64,000 nucleotides of DNA from Streptomyces harbinensis (GTDB lineage: Bacteria; Actinomycetota; Actinomycetes; Streptomycetales; Streptomycetaceae). The notes under the pieces are model-generated. The model saw nothing but the letters and a program-made list of their open reading frames with translations. It ran no database searches and was not told where the DNA came from. A program made the position numbers and the translations under genes. This document shows, piece by piece, positions 59,876 to 64,000 of this stretch. Each line of letters begins with the position of its first letter. Position 1 is the first letter of the stretch. The stretch covers positions 310,001 through 374,000 of the forward strand of contig NZ_FPAB01000002.1 of NCBI RefSeq assembly GCF_900116145.1. Direction: 5' to 3'.

Positions 59876-60470
59876 CCCGGCGCACGAAGGGCCGGTCCCG
59901 GCCGGTGAACGCGGACAGCGGCCCGGCGGCCCGCAGGATGACCTCCAGCGCCCGGTCCGCGTCGGCCGTGTACCGGCCGCAGGCCCAGGCCGCGTTGGCC
60001 TCCACGACCGCCCATCCGCCGGCCGTACGGCCGACGTCGACGACCACGGCACTCGGCAGGGTGTCGCCGACCGCCGCGAGCAGCCGGGCGCCGAAGGCGA
60101 GCGCGTCGGGCCCCGGCAGCCGGGAGCCGTCGGCGTAGACCCGGGCGGGAACGGACTTGTCGTTGGGCGACTTGACGAACGCGGGGCGGCGCAGCGTGTA
60201 CGCCTCACCGAGCGGCAGCGCCCGGATCTCGCGCCGGGTGAACGCCTGGGGCAGCGCCGGCAGCCAGTCCTCGGGCGCCTGGAGCAGGGCGATGCCCAAC
60301 GCCGGGGCGACCGCGTCGGCGAACGTCGGCCCGGCGTGCAGATGACGTGCGCTCAGGCCCTGCGGCACGGCGGCGGACGGCAGGCTCACGGTCGGCAGCC
60401 CGCGCCGGTGGGCGGCGTCCCGGATGCTGCGGGCGGACGCGGTGAGCCGGGACGGCAGCACGAGGGTCAT
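59829..60470 (-). CDS. ATP-grasp-like protein
   Basis: A 213-residue protein that resembles the C-terminal part of ATP-grasp ligases: RRPAFVKSPNDKSVPARVYA with the nucleotide-binding lysine, and VVVDVGRTAGGWAVVEANAAW with the acidic/Asn metal site. The N-terminal domain is short. ATG 60470 has GAGG eight bases upstream; ATG 60479 is possible. The substrate is not evident. Its 3' end overlaps the convergent phosphatase-like gene. Confidence 0.75.
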   Translation of the reverse strand: MTLVLPSRLTASARSIRDAAHRRGLPTVSLPSAAVPQGLSARHLHAGPTFADAVAPALGIALLQAPEDWLPALPQAFTRREIRALPLGEAYTLRRPAFVKSPNDKSVPARVYADGSRLPGPDALAFGARLLAAVGDTLPSAVVVDVGRTAGGWAVVEANAAWACGRYTADADRALEVILRAAGPLSAFTGRDRPFVRRVSPAAGTTVPGPRAG

Positions 60471-60528
60471 GGCACCCATCCTCGCCCGGCGCCCCGTCCC
60501 CGGGCCCGGGATTTCCGCCTCACCTCTC

Positions 60529-61371
60529 TCAGTAGGCGGTCCGGGTCGCCAGCACGGACAGCAACTGGAGCTTCTCGTGGCTCTCGCTGCCGGGAACGGC
60601 GGTGTACACCAGCAGCGAGTGGGCCTGCCCCGGGTCGATCAGCCGCTGGCAGTTGAGTTCGAGCGGGCCGAGTTCCGGGTGGACGAAATGCTTGACCTCA
60701 TCGGGCCGGACCCCGACCTCGTGCGTGTCCCACACCGCCCGGAACTCCTCGCTGCGCTCGAGCAGCAGCTCGGCGAAGTGCGCCGCCCGGGAACCGGGGC
60801 CGCGCAGCGTGGCCAGCTCGCGCAGGCCCGAGGCGAACATCCGGGTGAGGAACGGATGGTCCTCGGGTGCGTAGAGCGCGCGGGTGGCGGGGTCGGTGAA
60901 CCACCGGTAGCCGATGCTGCGGGCCGGGCCGCTGAACCGGGTCGTGTCACCGGTGAGGGCCACCCCCAGCGGGGACTGCCGCAGCGTCTCGCCGAGTTCG
61001 GTGACGATCTCCGCGGGCGTGTCGTCCAGCCGGTCCAGGATGCGCAGCAGGCCGGGGCTGATGTGTTCGCCGATCGCGCCGCGCGCGGGCGGGTTGTGCC
61101 CGGCCAGCCGGAACAGGTGATCGCGCTCGTCGAGCGAGAGATGGAGCCCCTGCGCGATGGAGGCGATCATCTGCTCGGACGGCTGCGGGCCGCGCTCCCG
61201 CTCCAGGCGCGCGTAGTAGTCGGTCGACATGTGGCACAGCGCCGCCGCCTCCTCCCGCCGCAGCCCCTCGGTCCTGCGGCGGCGTCCGCGCGGCAGGCCG
61301 ACGTCCTCGGGCTGCAGCGCGGCCCGGCGGCGCCGGAGGAACTCCGCAAGCCCGGTCCTGTCGATCACCAT
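60529..61371 (-). CDS. XRE-family regulator with MmyB-like ligand domain
   Basis: A 280-residue regulator. The N-terminal helix-turn-helix ([60 protein letters not shown]) is typical of the group that includes mycobacterial and Streptomyces MmyB-type regulators. The C-terminal half is a PAS-like MmyB ligand-binding domain ([20 protein letters not shown] then [15 protein letters not shown]). ATG 61371 follows GGGAGGGA. It is divergent from an SDR gene, a very common pairing. Confidence 0.9.
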   Translation of the reverse strand: MVIDRTGLAEFLRRRRAALQPEDVGLPRGRRRRTEGLRREEAAALCHMSTDYYARLERERGPQPSEQMIASIAQGLHLSLDERDHLFRLAGHNPPARGAIGEHISPGLLRILDRLDDTPAEIVTELGETLRQSPLGVALTGDTTRFSGPARSIGYRWFTDPATRALYAPEDHPFLTRMFASGLRELATLRGPGSRAAHFAELLLERSEEFRAVWDTHEVGVRPDEVKHFVHPELGPLELNCQRLIDPGQAHSLLVYTAVPGSESHEKLQLLSVLATRTAY

Positions 61372-61385
61372 GCGGTCCCTCCCTC

Positions 61386-61405
61386 GGTACTGCCCCCTTC
61401 GTACC
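61386..61405. promoter_or_regulatory. Inverted repeat GGTAC-N10-GTACC, candidate operator
   Basis: GGTAC (61386-61390) and GTACC (61401-61405), just upstream of the XRE-type gene and in the 200-bp gap to the divergent SDR gene. Assigned from position only. Confidence 0.35.
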
Positions 61406-61571
61406 AGCCGTGTGCCCCCGCAGCCACGGCCCGCCGATCCCCCCCTTCCCGGGCGTGGCGCTGCGGCCGGTTCCGGCCCGGCTTCCGTATCAGTGGATCG
61501 AGCGGCCCTGGATGGCGCCGCGGCCATGGCCCACCGTGGCACCGACGACCACCACCGCGAGGAGCGCGCCC

Positions 61572-62516
61572 ATGTCACGTACCGCCATCGACATCACCCT
61601 GCCCGACCTGACCGGGAAGCGCGCCGTGGTCACCGGGGCCAGCGACGGCATCGGCCTGGGGATCGCCACCCGGCTCGCGGTGGCCGGCGCCGAGGTGCTG
61701 CTGCCGGTCCGGAACCCCGGCAAGGGCGAGACGGCGCTCACCCGCATCCGGCAGGCGGCCCCCGGGGCCGCCGTGTCGCTGCGCGCCCTGGACCTGTCCT
61801 CGCTGGAGTCGGTGGCGGTGCTCGGCGAGACGCTGCGGGCGGAGGGGGACCCGATCCACCTCCTCATCAACAACGCCGGCGTCATGACACCGCCCGACCG
61901 GCAGACGACGGCCGACGGCTTCGAACTGCAATTCGGCACCAACCACCTCGGACACGTCGCCCTGGTGGCGGGGCTGCTGCCGCTCCTGCGGGCCGGCCGC
62001 GCCCGGGTCACCTCGCAGACCAGCGTCGCGGCGGCCCGCGGCGCCGTCAACTGGCAGGACCTCAACTGGGAACGCTCCTACGACGGGATGAAGGCCTACC
62101 GGCAGTCGAAGATCGCGGTCGGGCTCTTCGGCCTCGAACTCGACCGGCGCAGCGCCGCGCACGGCTGGGGGATCACGAGCAACATCTCCCACCCGGGGGT
62201 GGCGCCGACGAGCCTGCTGGACGCCCGTCCGGAGATGGGCCGGGCCAAGGAGACCCGCGGCAGGAGGCTCATCAGCGCCCTGTCCGCGCGCGGCCTCCTG
62301 ACCGGCACGCCCGAGACGGCGGGCTTCCCGGCACTGCGCGCCGCGACGGTCCCCGACGGGGAGCGGGCGCCGTTCTACGGTCCGAGCGGGCTGGGACACC
62401 TCGGCGGCGGCCCCGGTGAGCAGAAGCTCTATCCGCCGCTGCGCGACAACGCGGAGGCGGAGCGCGTCTGGCGGGTGTCCGAGGAACTGACGACGGTGCG
62501 CTTCCCGGCCGGCTGA
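61572..62516 (+). CDS. Short-chain dehydrogenase/reductase (retinol-dehydrogenase-like)
   Basis: A 314-residue SDR: cofactor motif [41 protein letters not shown], a catalytic region with TSQTSVAA, and YRQSK as the YxxxK. The extended form resembles plant/actinobacterial SDRs of the RDH/WWOX type. ATG 61572 follows GAGGAG. It is divergent from the XRE/MmyB regulator, which probably controls it. Confidence 0.87.
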   Translation: MSRTAIDITLPDLTGKRAVVTGASDGIGLGIATRLAVAGAEVLLPVRNPGKGETALTRIRQAAPGAAVSLRALDLSSLESVAVLGETLRAEGDPIHLLINNAGVMTPPDRQTTADGFELQFGTNHLGHVALVAGLLPLLRAGRARVTSQTSVAAARGAVNWQDLNWERSYDGMKAYRQSKIAVGLFGLELDRRSAAHGWGITSNISHPGVAPTSLLDARPEMGRAKETRGRRLISALSARGLLTGTPETAGFPALRAATVPDGERAPFYGPSGLGHLGGGPGEQKLYPPLRDNAEAERVWRVSEELTTVRFPAG

Positions 62517-62605
62517 GGGGCCGGGCCGTCCGGCCGGGGTGGGTGCCCCTTCCCGGACGGCGCCCCGGCCGGGCCGTTTCCCTGTTCCCGCCGCCCGCGG
62601 GGCGT

Positions 62606-62618
62606 TAGCGTGGGCCGG
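62606..62618 (+). promoter_or_regulatory. Leaderless promoter of the TmrB-like gene
   Basis: TAGCGT (62606-62611), six bases, then GTG 62618, with no SD. It follows a GC-rich inverted repeat (about 62532-62575) that would terminate the SDR transcript. Confidence 0.4.
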
Positions 62619-63142
62619 TGATCGTATGGCTCAACGGGACCCACGGGGTGGGCAAGACGACGACCGGCGCGTTCGTGCAGCGGCTGCTCCCGGATTCCCG
62701 GGTGTTCGACGCCGAGAAGGTCGGCGAGGCCCTCATGGACATCACCCCGGGGCTGCCCGCGACGGACAACTTCCAGCACTGGCCGCCGTGGCGCCCGCTC
62801 GTCGTCGAGACGGCCCGCCGGGTTCTCGACTACGCCGGCGGCACGCTGGTGATGCCCATGACCGTGCTCGTCGAGGAGTACTGGCGGGAGATCAGCACGG
62901 GCCTCGCCCGGCACGGCGTCCCGGTACGGCACTTCGTCCTCCACGCGGACCGGGAGACCCTCCGGGCCCGGATCGCGGGCGACACCGTGCTCGGCCCCGA
63001 CTCCCCGTTCCGGCTGCGCTATCTCGAACCGTACGCGGAGGCGGCCCGCACCTGGCTGCACGCCGAGGCCGAGGTCGTCGACACCACGCGCCTCACGCCG
63101 GCCGAGGCCGCCCGGCGGATCGCGGAGGCCGTCAAGGGCTGA
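62618..63142 (+). CDS. TmrB-like P-loop nucleoside kinase-fold protein
   Basis: A 174-residue P-loop protein. Walker A is at the N-terminus (WLNGTHGVGKTTTGAFV), with FDAEKVGEAL, DNFQHWPPWRPLVVETA, VMPMTVLVEEYWREI and HFVLHADRETLRARI in the order and spacing of TmrB, the Bacillus tunicamycin-resistance protein that binds ATP and tunicamycin. Whether it confers resistance here is unknown; a generic small-molecule kinase is the alternative. GTG 62618 appears leaderless. Confidence 0.82.
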   Translation: MIVWLNGTHGVGKTTTGAFVQRLLPDSRVFDAEKVGEALMDITPGLPATDNFQHWPPWRPLVVETARRVLDYAGGTLVMPMTVLVEEYWREISTGLARHGVPVRHFVLHADRETLRARIAGDTVLGPDSPFRLRYLEPYAEAARTWLHAEAEVVDTTRLTPAEAARRIAEAVKG

Positions 63143-63222
63143 GGCCCGTCCGCCCTGCCGGGCCGGCGCGGGTATCCGTGCTCCGCGGCGGGTGCGCCCC
63201 GGCCGGTGTTACGCCATCCGAG

Positions 63223-64000
<778 letters not shown>

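Overview
The window is high-GC actinobacterial DNA with strong G/C preference at third codon positions, GTG starts, leaderless genes and FadR/WYL/TetR/XRE regulators. Gene content and order point to the core region of a Streptomyces (or close relative) chromosome. As far as I can recall, the order from the proteasome locus through the ethanolamine genes, infC-rpmI-rplT and pheST to argC matches S. coelicolor. I see no tRNA, rRNA, CRISPR array, insertion sequence or prophage.

1-11.5 kb: the Pup-proteasome locus. It holds the end of the ring ATPase Arc/Mpa, depupylase Dop, Pup (ending GGQ), proteasome beta and alpha subunits, a LacI regulator with an MFS exporter, Pup ligase PafA, two FKBP prolyl isomerases and the WYL regulators PafB/PafC. 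11.6-16.1 kb: a small membrane protein, TatA/TatC and a HelY/Mtr4-like helicase. 16.1-23.8 kb: a 5'-3' exonuclease, then a compact set (class I glutamine amidotransferase, ethanolamine-type permease, FadR regulator, GlnA-like ligase, aldehyde dehydrogenase, SDR) that fits the gamma-glutamylation route of ethanolamine use. 23.8-28.7 kb: a DUF2510 membrane protein, a long proline-rich membrane protein and a mycosin-type subtilase, with no other type VII secretion genes. 28.7-39.8 kb: a beta-lactamase-fold hydrolase, an SseB-like protein, an aquaporin and a DUF1844 protein. Translation genes follow: infC with an ATC start and an attenuator-like leader, rpmI, rplT, an rRNA methyltransferase, an orphan histidine kinase, pheS and pheT.

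39.8-63.1 kb: a more accessory stretch. It carries a LigD-type polymerase divergent from Ku, a hydroxyacyl-CoA dehydrogenase, and a GH74 xyloglucanase facing a GHL10 hydrolase across a perfect CebR box. A redox/stress cluster follows: SDR, SRPBCC, FAD oxidoreductase, haem-oxygenase-like enzyme, CDGSH protein, TPP oxidase and a SigB-type sigma factor, with SigB-like promoters. It ends with several regulator/enzyme pairs: TetR/NmrA, MocR/EamA and XRE/SDR. A histidine-phosphatase fold lacking its catalytic histidines, an ATP-grasp-like protein and a TmrB-like kinase are also here. The window ends in argC behind a clear promoter overlapping an ArgR site.

The best regulatory observations are the ATC start of infC, the CebR box, paired TetR operators, MocR/EamA start codons that overlap inside an inverted repeat, SigB-like promoters in the redox cluster, and many leaderless genes with a TANNNT element about 6 nt before the start.
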